From the NCBI GenBank assembly GCA_963784995.1, contig CAWATZ010000019.1, positions 1 through 16,967 of the forward strand: DNA of 16,967 nucleotides. Direction: 5' to 3'. Shown one piece after another: positions 1 to 7,114 of the stretch. Numbering within the stretch: position 1 is the first letter of the stretch; every line of letters begins with the position of its first letter. A program made the translations under genes and the position numbers. Source of the stretch: CAWATZ01 sp963784995. Its GTDB lineage: Bacteria; Planctomycetota; Planctomycetia; Gemmatales; Gemmataceae. A model generated the notes under the pieces. It was not told where the DNA came from, made no database searches, and worked only from the letters and a program-made list of their open reading frames with translations.

Positions 1-118
1 TGAGCTAATGCACGCCCTGGCCTGCTAACCAACCGCCCAGCGCGGCGGCACGGTCCTGGTGTTCCTCCGAGCCAGAGCCGATCACACCCACAATCGGGAG
101 ACGGACTGCGGAAGTCAT
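1..118 (-). pseudogene. LOG/TIGR00725-like Rossmann-fold protein, N-terminal part with in-frame TAG
   Basis: Read on the minus strand from ATG at 118-116, the first residues include VGVIGSGSEEH, then a helix containing AAALGGWLAGQGVH. This is the typical start of LOG / TIGR00725 (DprA-like, 'lysine decarboxylase' family) nucleotide-binding proteins, which normally continue HLLTGGG. A purine-rich AAAGGAAGG lies about seven bases upstream of the ATG, supporting the start. After 37 codons the frame meets TAG at 7-5, exactly where a Leu codon (TTG) would give the expected H-L-L-T. The window ends four bases later, so the rest cannot be seen. The family binds nucleotides; LOG members proper hydrolyse cytokinin nucleotides, but the role here is unknown. 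The gene diverges from the defence operon and is probably unrelated chromosomal flank. The stop could be a real nonsense mutation or a base-call error. Confidence 0.5.
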
Positions 119-557
119 GCCGACCTTCCTTTGAGGCTGTCACGTTGAGACGAGCGGAGAGCGTCAGCGACCGAGGCGCTCGTGGCAACGAATGACATAC
201 GGCTACTGGTCTGTTCTGCCTGCCCTGCCGGCCACTTTGGCGCCGGTGGCTGAGAGGCCAGGTGCTGCCCTTGCCTGTCCGTTGAACGTCTTTCCGTGTC
301 AATTTCCTGCGTGCCCGCCACCCGCCAGGGTGTTCGGGGGCCTGGCGGACCGCTGGCAGTCCGAACGTAGGTAAGGCTTTCCAGCCTGAATCTCTCTCGA
401 GAAAGACAATCGTGGATTGAGGTGGCCTTGCCTAATGTTCATTGGTATAGTTATTGAGGATTGAGCTGGTTTCAAACCCGATCGGACTGTGCCAGAGGCG
501 ATCACGTTCTACAACACCCGGGTGGGGATCGGGAAAGACAACCAGGGGATCACGCCC
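119..557. promoter_or_regulatory. Divergent intergenic region upstream of the defence operon
   Basis: No convincing gene lies in this roughly 440-base stretch. The short open frames in it have no family-like sequence and no good ribosome binding site. It separates the minus-strand LOG-like start (118) from the plus-strand DUF499 start (558), so it should hold promoters for both. Bases about 405-470 are clearly more AT-rich than the surroundings and contain TATAGT at 446-451, a possible -10 element. The nearest -35-like hexamers (TTGCCT at 428, TTGAGG at 417) are badly spaced. The self-complementary octamer TCTCGAGA at 395-402 could be an operator. The promoter assignment is an inference from position and composition only. 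Confidence 0.35.
322..348. repeat. Perfect 8-bp inverted repeat (hairpin) in the intergenic region
   Basis: CCGCCAGG at 322-329 is exactly complementary to CCTGGCGG at 341-348, with an 11-base loop between. The stem is almost pure GC and would be stable as RNA or could bind a dimeric regulator. No run of T follows either arm, so it does not look like an intrinsic terminator. It lies about 200 bases upstream of the DUF499 start. In GC-rich DNA an 8-bp stem can also occur by chance. Confidence 0.4.
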
Positions 558-3500
558 ATGCGGACCATTTTTCAAGCGTGTCAACCTCGGGACGAGGTGC
601 TGCGGGGAGAGCTGCGCGAGCAGCGGTTCGCCGCCTCGCTGACGCGCGTCCTGCGGGGCGATGCCGATCCCGTTTACAGCGACCCGGCGACCTTCTTCCA
701 GAACACCTATGCCACGTCTGGCCTGAGAAGCCTGCTGCGCGAGTCCCTCGGCCGGCTCACGGGCCGGCAAAGCAGCAACGCTCCGGTCATCCGTGTTGAA
801 ACCAGCTTTGGCGGCGGCAAGACCCACAATCTGATTGCCCTCTACCACGTTTGCCGCCATCCGGCGGTGCTTCGGTCCTTCCCCGACTTTGTCGCGGCCG
901 AGCTGTTGCCTGGAGAACCGGTCCGGCTCGTCGGCGGGGTTGTGGGCGGCGACCTGGACGCGGCCAACGGCGTCGATCATGGCGGCGTGCGGACCTACAC
1001 TCTCTGGGGAGAGATTGCCTACCAGCTGGGCGGCGTCGAGGGCTACAAGCTGGTGCCGCCCAGCGACGAGCAGCGGGTGGCCCCCGGCACCCAGGTCTGG
1101 GAAAAGCTGATCGGCAAGGAACCGGCCCTGGTCCTGATCGATGAGATCGCCCAGCATCTGCGGAGCGACCGGGCGGTGAAGTCGGCAGTGGGCGGCACCA
1201 ACCTGGCCGAGCAGACCATCGCCTTCCTGATGTCCCTCATCAAGTTCGCGGCGGAAAGTCCGCGGGCGGTCCTGGTCTACACTCTGGCCGACGCCGGGGA
1301 CGCCTTCGGCAAGGAAACCGAGGAGGCTCGTCAGGAGCTGGCCGAGGCCCGGAGTGTTTCCGCTCGGCAGGAACACGTCCTGACGCCGACCGCCGAGAAC
1401 GAGATCAGCGCCATCGTCAGCCATCGGCTGTTCGCGTCCATCGACCGATCGGCCGCCCGGGAGGTCGCCGGTCAGTTCCTCGACGCCTTCACGCGCCTGG
1501 TCGGCCAGGGAGTGGACCTGCCCGCGCGCGCGACCCGGTCGGAGTTCCGGGCCGAGCTGGCTCAGGACTACCCCTTTCACCCTGAATTGCTGACCACCCT
1601 CAACCGCAAAACCTCGACCATCCCCAATTTCCAGAAAACGCGGGGCGTCCTTCGGCTGCTGGCCCAGGTGGTGCGGGCTCTCTGGCAGGAGAAGCCAGGC
1701 GATTGTTTCCTCATTGCCCCCCATCACCTCCGTCTGGGCGACGACAGCATCGCCAACGATCTCACCAGCCGGCTCGATCGCCCCGCATTCAAACAGGTGA
1801 TCGAGGCAGACATTGTCAGCCCTCGGCTGGGCACCCTGGCGCACGCTCAGGAAGTGGACCGCGACTGGGTCGCTGCGGGCAAACCTCCCTACGGGCAACG
1901 GGTAGCGACCGCCGTTTTCCTGCACAGCCTGGTGCAGACCGGTCAAAGCGGTGTCGATCCGGCCGACCTGCGGCTGGCCGTGCTTCAGCCGGGGGATGAT
2001 CCGGGGTTGGTCGAGAAGGCGATCCAGCACCTGTCGGACCGCTGCTGGTTTTTCGACTACGACGGCCACCGCTACCGCTTCAAGACGGAGCCGTCCCTCC
2101 GCAAGATCGTGGACGACGAGACCGGCCTGGTCGGCAAGATCAAGGCCAAGGCCGAGCTGGACGAGCACCATCAAGAAGGTGTGGAAGAAGGGGGTTTTCG
2201 TCCCGCTCTACTTCAGGTCGGAGGCGTCCGAGGTCGATGACGACGCCCAGGCCCCGAAGCTGATCGTGGTCCATTACGATGCCGCCGCGGCCCTGGCCAC
2301 TCAGGCGATTCCGCCTCCGGATCTGGTCCTGAAACTGTTTGAGCACAAGGGCAGCCTGGAGGAATACCGCACTTACAAGAATAACCTGGTGTTCCTGGTC
2401 GCCGACGCCGAGCTGGTTCCCAGGCTGGTGGACGTCGCCCAGCGCTATCTGGCTGTGCAGCGCATCGTCACCGACCCCGACCGGATGAGCGACTTCAACA
2501 AGGAGCAGAAGGACAAGCTCCGCAAGATGGCCGAGGCCGCCGAACTCGATCTTCGGATCGCCATTACCAAAGCGTATCGCCATCTCTACTATCCCTCGGC
2601 CGACGCGACCCGTTCGTCCCCTGGCCTGGCTCACCAGCTCCTTCAGCCCGATGAGCAGGGCGAGATGGAGAAGGACCAGAGCGAGGTGATCCTGCGCGTC
2701 CTGAAGGGGCTGGAGAAGGTGCTGACGGCCGACGACAAGCCGCTTAACCCGCAATATCTCAAAGCCAAGGCCTGGCCGACAGGCACCCCCGCACTCTCCA
2801 CCGAGGAGCTGCGGCGAGCGTTCGCTCAGCGGCTGGCTTTGAAGATGCTCCTGAACGTGGATCAGCTCAAGCACACCATCCGGGACGGCATCGCCAAGGG
2901 CGTGTGGGTGTACTACCCCAGCGACGAGAAGATCGGCTACGGCACGGTGTCCCCGGCTCCGCTCGTCGAGATCAGCGAAGACGCCTTGCTGTACACGCCC
3001 GACGAGGCCCAGCGGCTGGGAATCAAGATCAAGGGCGCCCAGGTCGAGCCGCCAATCTGCCCTGTTTGCCGGAAAGCTCCGTGCGTTTGCGACGATGAGA
3101 CTGATCCGGAGATCAAGCCACCGGTTCGCGTCCAGGCGGAAGGTCCGCCGGCTCAGAGTTTTCAATCCGTCGCCGACCAGTGCCACGACCACAAGGTCAA
3201 GTCCCTTCGGCGCGTGGCCGTGCGAGTGGAAGGGCTCGGCAAGGACGCCGCTCGCGATGCCCGGTCGCTCGGGCTGGCCATCCCGCAGATCGGCAAGGCG
3301 GTGATCGCCCTGGAACAAAAGATCGTGCTGGAGTTCGGCAGCGGCGAGAAGCTCAGTCTCGATTTCTCCGGCTCCTGGGAGCGGTACAAGCGGATCAAGA
3401 CGCTGACGGACGCTCTCAGCCAGGAAGCGAGCAACGCCAGTGTGAAACTCGTGCTGCGGGCCGAGTTCGAGGGGACCGGCCTTGAAGTGGCCGGCGAGCA

Positions 3501-3585
3501 GTTCCAGACAATGCGGGACGTGTTTAGCAATCTGGGCATGGGCCGGATCGCGCTGGAGGGTGACCCGACCACGGAGGGCAAGTGA
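558..3585 (+). CDS. DUF499 family P-loop ATPase (PglY/BrxC-related), one frameshift near 2160-2172
   Basis: Large cytoplasmic ATPase of the DUF499 type, about 1,008 residues when repaired, the usual size. From the ATG at 558 the protein begins MRTIFQACQPRDEVLRGEL, the normal family start. A GTG at 489 in the same frame would add 23 residues but has no ribosome binding site, whereas AGGGG precedes 558. Walker A is SFGGGKTHNL (GGGKTH about residues 85-90). Walker B is LVLIDEIAQ near residues 190-198. A CPVC-x4-CVC metal-ribbon-like cluster lies at about 3058-3090. The first frame carries the ATPase up to KIKAKAEL at about 2160; the coding sense then continues one base over, from TIKKVWKKG. In BREX-like and phage-growth-limitation systems such ATPases assist the methylase and host/phage discrimination. 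It heads the operon, with the next gene starting one base after its stop. It is non-functional as written unless the frameshift is a sequence error. Confidence 0.85.
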
Positions 3586-3586
3586 A

Positions 3587-4030
3587 ATGACCGATCGACC
3601 ATTTGAGTTACGAGTCCTCCGCCGGGGGGAGACCGATTACGGGCTGGCGCTGCACCAGCGGCCGGCTGCCAGCCGCAATCCGGGAGAGAACAACCGCCAC
3701 TGGCCCCTGGTCGTGCAAGCCTGGGGCACGCCGTTGCGGTCGGTCATGGATCAGGTGCTGACGCTGATCAAGGAGGCCGGGTATCGCCCCACCGATCTTT
3801 CGCGGTCCCGGCAGGTTCCCTTTGAGCTGACCGAGGCGCAGGGCGTCCGGCTGGGACTGCTGTTCCTGGCCGTCAAGCCGCTCCGCAAGGTGACGCGGAT
3901 GACAAGCATCTCCGACCAGGTGCGAGCGATGACCGACGAGGAGGCGTATTACTGGTTCAGCAAGGCCACCGCCGCCAGGACCGCTCGGCGGGCACAGCGG
4001 GCCATGCGGGTGTTGCTGGCGGAGGAGTGA
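3587..4030 (+). CDS. Small conserved-looking protein downstream of DUF499 (unknown function)
   Basis: A 147-residue protein beginning MTDRPFELRVLRRGETDYG. I chose the ATG at 3587, one base after the DUF499 stop and with GGAGGG about nine bases upstream; the frame is open further upstream only as a shadow of DUF499. The N-terminal half looks like a small beta-rich domain. The C-terminal half is helical and basic, with EEAYYWFSK followed by several Arg/Ala repeats and ending RVLLAEE. There is no signal peptide, membrane segment or catalytic motif. Small proteins in this slot are common in DUF499/DUF1156 loci (DUF3780- or DUF7680-type), and I infer that it is such an accessory subunit, but I cannot match the sequence to either family with certainty. 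It is probably translated by coupling with DUF499. Confidence 0.7.
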   Translation: MTDRPFELRVLRRGETDYGLALHQRPAASRNPGENNRHWPLVVQAWGTPLRSVMDQVLTLIKEAGYRPTDLSRSRQVPFELTEAQGVRLGLLFLAVKPLRKVTRMTSISDQVRAMTDEEAYYWFSKATAARTARRAQRAMRVLLAEE

Positions 4031-4161
4031 TCGGTCAACCGGCTGACCTGGACCTGGACTTGCTTCGTCTCCGCAACTTTGCGAAAAGGCTCGGCCGATC
4101 TGAGAAACGTCTGCTCCGTGATCCAGGAGTCTTGTACAACACGATGAACAGGGGAAGATAA
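4027..4161 (+). CDS. 44-residue ORF coupled by GTGA overlap
   Basis: A short ORF starting with GTG at 4027 inside the stop of the preceding gene (GTGA overlap; GAGGA directly upstream is a reasonable ribosome binding site) and ending TAA at 4159-4161. The predicted peptide is acidic at the start (ADLDLDLLRLRNF), then strongly basic (AKRLGRSEKRLLRD), and ends GVLYNTMNRGR. Amphipathic helix content and Leu/Arg patterning look like real coding sequence rather than GC noise. The other frames here are less plausible. I recognise no family. It could be a small accessory of the ATPase complex, or the remaining head or tail of a longer gene cut when the next cassette arrived. Confidence 0.45.
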   Translation: MIGQPADLDLDLLRLRNFAKRLGRSEKRLLRDPGVLYNTMNRGR

Positions 4162-4166
4162 AGAGT

Positions 4167-4214
4167 ATGGCCAAGTTCCAGAAGGTGAACCTCATCGAAC
4201 CCGTCCCCGCTTGA
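4167..4214 (+). other. 15-codon ORF, possible gene remnant or leader peptide
   Basis: ATG at 4167 reads MAKFQKVNLIEPVPA then TGA at 4212-4214. GGGGAAG lies upstream. It resembles the first residues of a gene that stops abruptly. It sits between the 44-residue ORF and the TIGR04255 gene, at the edge where an accessory cassette may have been inserted. It may equally be chance. No function is proposed. Confidence 0.2.
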
Positions 4215-4256
4215 CGCCGCAGAGATGCGGACATTGTTAGCAGAGGAACAGGGCTC

Positions 4257-5012
4257 ATGGCAAAGCGGAAACAATACCAGAACCCGCCGCTCGTGGAAGT
4301 CCTCAGCGAGTTCTTCTTCCAGGCCGAAGAGGGTACGGAGTGGGACTCCTTCATCGTTCCAAAGTTCTACAATACAATCAAGAAGAACTTTCCAACCCGG
4401 AAGCAGCTGGCGGCAGTCGGGATCACGGTACGGATGCCAGGCGGTGGAGCCTCGCCTGAGTTCAAGCCGTTCGGACCACCGATTCCGAGGCATCGGTTTA
4501 TCTCGGAGGACGAAAAGACTCTGGTCCAAGTTGGCGAGAACCTGCTCGTGGTCAATCAACTGCCCCCTTACTACGGGTGGGAACGCTATGAGCCAACCGT
4601 CGTTCAGTGCTGCCAGTTGTACGTCAAACTGTGGAAGCCCAGACGCATGGACCGCGCTGCCGTCCACTACATTGACAAGATCGACCTCCCCGAGGTGGAG
4701 GCTGGTCTGGAGAGGTACTTCAACCTGCTGCCGATGTTGCCAGAGTTCCCGACGCAGCCTGCGACCAACCTCACGATGTCCTACGAGGTGCCGGGAGCGA
4801 ATCTGGGTGACATCCTCGTGGTCACCATGAAGCAGCAGCCGTCCGCGAACCCCGATGGAATGTCTTTCCTGTTCCAGTGGGACTACGTTGCTACAGGAGG
4901 ACTGTCTCTGGAAGGCGAGTCAATCAAGACCTGGCTCAACCAGGCCCATCACTTCCTCAGCGAGGTGTTTCTGAGTACCTTCACGGATGACTGTCGCCAG
5001 CTGTTCGACTGA
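4257..5012 (+). CDS. TIGR04255 family protein
   Basis: A 251-residue protein. The N-terminus NPPLVEVLSEFFFQ is the hallmark of TIGR04255 ('sporadically distributed' family), which begins NPPI/LVEA..EF.F. The C-terminus, with an HHFLSEVFLSTFTDDCRQLFD-like ending, matches the family ending, in which a helix pair precedes a final phage/host-variable F. Length is normal for the family (about 250). The start is supported by AGAGGA nine bases upstream. The family has no established biochemical function; it is scattered in accessory regions and often paired with a variable neighbour, so a defence or toxin-antitoxin role is an inference. Here the partner is likely the 316-residue protein 14 bases downstream. 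Composition differs from neighbours: a hand count of 4321-4380 gives about 29 G+C in 60, much lower than adjacent genes, suggesting separate acquisition. Confidence 0.85.
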   Translation: MAKRKQYQNPPLVEVLSEFFFQAEEGTEWDSFIVPKFYNTIKKNFPTRKQLAAVGITVRMPGGGASPEFKPFGPPIPRHRFISEDEKTLVQVGENLLVVNQLPPYYGWERYEPTVVQCCQLYVKLWKPRRMDRAAVHYIDKIDLPEVEAGLERYFNLLPMLPEFPTQPATNLTMSYEVPGANLGDILVVTMKQQPSANPDGMSFLFQWDYVATGGLSLEGESIKTWLNQAHHFLSEVFLSTFTDDCRQLFD

Positions 5013-5026
5013 AAGGGAGCCGCGGC

Positions 5027-5977
5027 ATGCCAGCGACCATGAAACCGTTCTCGTCCGCAAGACGGCCTGTCCGCAGGTCCGTCCGGGTGACGGGCCGAAA
5101 GTACGCAGTGGGTTCGTCAAGCGCCGTGCAGCAGGTGTTTGGCCGGGAGTCCCATGACCGGGTCCGCCCCTTTGTCGCGGCCCTGGGCAGCGAGGTCAAC
5201 AGCGGACAGCTCTTTGACCTGACCTCGGTGTTCCTCCAGAGCCCGGAAGACCTCGCCGGCTTGCCCCTCGTTGCGGCGCAGCTGGACAGACTCCTGGACC
5301 GATTGCGTGAAACGGTGAGGAACCGGGGCATTGCCCAGGTCGCCCGGCCTCTCCCGATTCAGCGCTTGCGGTCGCCGGAACACCACGGCTATCCCCTGCG
5401 GCGGACCCAGCTGGTCGTCTTCAATCGCGAGAAGGGCCGGGTCACCGCGGAACTGCGGGAGGTATCCCGGAGCCTTGACCTCCGGGGGATCGGCGCGGAC
5501 GAGGCGCTGGCGCTGCGAGACCTGGAGCGCCAGTTTGACTGGTTAGTCCGCGAGAAGGTCCGGATTCCTCTTCACGCCCGTCAGGCGCGAGACGAGATGG
5601 TCCGGCTCATCGTCGATCATCTCGTTGACTGGGAACAGTTTGAGCGCGAGAACCCGACTCCGCGTCTGCTGTGGGGGCGAATTACCAGGCACGGCCATTC
5701 CTTGCGGCCCACGGTTCACTGGCTCCGGGGGCCGGGCGGGCTTCAGGAGCAGACAGGTCCGTTGCCCTGGCGATTGAGGACCTCCTACTTCCTGCTGCTG
5801 AAGGAAGGGGACTGGTTCCGCGCCGTGGTCCTGGAATACCCGGATCGGATCGAGTGGCTCGAACCCCCGACTCGCTGTCCGGATCCAACCGATCCGGCCA
5901 CCCGGCAGGCGGCCTGGGACTCGATCCCTCGCCTCGTCGCGGACAGGCCGGACGTCTGGCCCTTGAAGGGGTCCTGA
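5027..5977 (+). CDS. Unrecognised 316-residue protein in the TIGR04255-MBL cassette
   Basis: No family recognised. The start at 5027 has AAAGGGAG upstream at good spacing; a second ATG at 5039 is possible. The N-terminus is basic and Ser/Arg-rich (about residues 1-30), then mostly helical segments rich in Leu, Arg, Glu and Asp. Near residues 130-165 there is a beta/helix stretch (TQLVVFNREKGRV, then LREVSRSLDLRGIG). From about residue 180 the helices are strongly charged (DLERQFDWLVREKVRIP). The last third (LPWRLRTSYFLLLKEGDWFR, then VVLEYPDRIEWLEPP) looks like a beta-sheet domain. There is no membrane segment, signal peptide or catalytic signature I can name. It lies 14 bases after TIGR04255 and 8 bases before the MBL gene, so the three are probably co-translated. 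The reading frame is intact, unlike its downstream neighbour. Confidence 0.7.
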   Translation: MPATMKPFSSARRPVRRSVRVTGRKYAVGSSSAVQQVFGRESHDRVRPFVAALGSEVNSGQLFDLTSVFLQSPEDLAGLPLVAAQLDRLLDRLRETVRNRGIAQVARPLPIQRLRSPEHHGYPLRRTQLVVFNREKGRVTAELREVSRSLDLRGIGADEALALRDLERQFDWLVREKVRIPLHARQARDEMVRLIVDHLVDWEQFERENPTPRLLWGRITRHGHSLRPTVHWLRGPGGLQEQTGPLPWRLRTSYFLLLKEGDWFRAVVLEYPDRIEWLEPPTRCPDPTDPATRQAAWDSIPRLVADRPDVWPLKGS

Positions 5978-5985
5978 GAGAGCGC

Positions 5986-7098
5986 ATGGACATCGGCATT
6001 TACTGTCTGAACGTTGGCCAGGGGAGCTGCGCCGCGATCATCGACCCCATCCCCGGTGGAGCCCGCGGCCTACCAGGCCTGTCTCATCGACGTGGGAGTC
6101 GATGGCGACGCCCTCGCCGATTGGTTGCAGTCCATCGGGGTGCAGCGACTGCCGCTGATCGCCTTGACTCACAACGACGAAGACCACGTCCGGGGTTTGC
6201 CCTCCCTGGTCCACCGGTTCCGGCCGACCGGCAGAGGGAGGCAGCCACGGATCGGTCGCCTCCTGTTCCTGATCGACCGCGATCCCGCGGGCCCTTCGCC
6301 CATCCCGTTTTACCTCGATGCCCAGACCTGGGTCCAGCACGGGCTCGTGAGCGCAACCGGGCGACTGGAAACGCCGGCCCGATACCGCCCCGGAATGGGA
6401 GAGTTGCTCGTTCAAGACCCCCTGACGAGCTTCCGCCTCTCCTGCGCTTACCCGACGATGCAGCAAACCGAGGCAGTCCTCCGCAGGGCGCCCGCGCCTG
6501 GCCCACGCCCCGGTCATGGTCCGAACGACACCAGTGGAGTCATCCGGCTGACTCGCCCCGTCAACCCTCGGCGAACGCGGATCCTGTTCGGCGGCGACCT
6601 CAACTACCCCGGCTGGCACAGCATGGCCGACGCCGGGCTCGACCTCCAGACCGATGTCCTGATCGCGCCCCATCATCGGGCGCGCGCGGCGACAGCCCGG
6701 CCTTCGGCCCCACCGAGCTGGCAAGCGAGACCAGGCCCCGTTACGTCCTGTTCTCGGTCGGCACCAACCAGCGGCATGTCCGCCCAGCAACGGAAGCCAC
6801 CGCTCGCCACCCCTTGCCCGCCGTGGTCCAGGCGTTCCGCGCTCACAAGGCGACCGTGATTTGCACTCAGATCACGCGCCGCTGTCACGACACGCCGGAC
6901 GCCGTTCCCGCACGGTCGGTCATCCCGCTCCCGTCGCTGACCCACCCTCATGACCTGCACCCCTCGGGGACCGCGTGTGCCGGCACGGTTCTCGTCGTTC
7001 TCCGGGACTCCGGGCATTTGACCGTCTCCCGTCTGGACGAACACCAAACAGCCGTCGATAACCTGCAAACAGCGGGGCACCACCCACGCTGCCGCTGA
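5986..7098 (+). CDS. ComEC-like MBL-fold hydrolase, two compensating frameshifts (about 6050 and 6685)
   Basis: About 370 residues when repaired. Starts MDIGIYCLNVGQGS at 5986, the standard first strand of ComEC/Rec2-type metallo-beta-lactamase domains (LNVGQG). The frame then shifts by one base near 6046-6062 and continues EPAAYQACLIDVGVDGD. The metal-binding motif is LTHNDEDHVRG (about residues 60-70; H-x3-DH kept, with Asp where the HxHxDH signature has its second His). FGGDLNYPGW at about residues 200-210 supplies the later Asp, and LIAPHH at about residue 228 the last His. The frame then shifts back near 6675-6690 to GDSPAFGPTELAS and runs through VICTQITRRCH and CAGTVLVVL to the TGA at 7096. 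The family hydrolyses phosphodiesters or nucleotides in many defence contexts; the substrate here is unknown. It ends the TIGR04255 cassette and lies 16 bases before the methylase. Confidence 0.75.
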   Translation: MDIGIYCLNVGQGSCAAIIDPIPGGARGLPGLSHRRGSRWRRPRRLVAVHRGAATAADRLDSQRRRPRPGFALPGPPVPADRQREAATDRSPPVPDRPRSRGPFAHPVLPRCPDLGPARARERNRATGNAGPIPPRNGRVARSRPPDELPPLLRLPDDAANRGSPPQGARAWPTPRSWSERHQWSHPADSPRQPSANADPVRRRPQLPRLAQHGRRRARPPDRCPDRAPSSGARGDSPAFGPTELASETRPRYVLFSVGTNQRHVRPATEATARHPLPAVVQAFRAHKATVICTQITRRCHDTPDAVPARSVIPLPSLTHPHDLHPSGTACAGTVLVVLRDSGHLTVSRLDEHQTAVDNLQTAGHHPRCR

Positions 7099-7114
7099 CG
7101 GAGAGCCTTGCTTT

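Noticed and set aside
192..374. 60-codon plus-strand ORF in the intergenic region
   Set aside because: Ala/Pro-rich, no ribosome binding site, and it spans the hairpin; looks like chance.
428..451. Sigma-70 promoter with TTGCCT and TATAGT
   Set aside because: Spacer is only 12 bases, too short for a standard promoter; the -10-like element is kept only as a weak hint in the intergenic entry.
432..2174. 580-codon open frame on the minus strand
   Set aside because: It is the mirror of the DUF499 codons in GC-rich DNA; its sequence is low-complexity Gly/Arg/Leu/Asp with no motif, while the plus strand has Walker A and B.
2150..2180. Programmed ribosomal frameshift in DUF499
   Set aside because: No slippery heptamer, internal Shine-Dalgarno or stop-associated +1 site is seen, and other genes in the window have similar breaks, which fits a common sequence-quality or decay cause.
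2140..3318. 392-codon minus-strand open frame
   Set aside because: Shadow of the second part of DUF499; no ribosome binding site and no motif.
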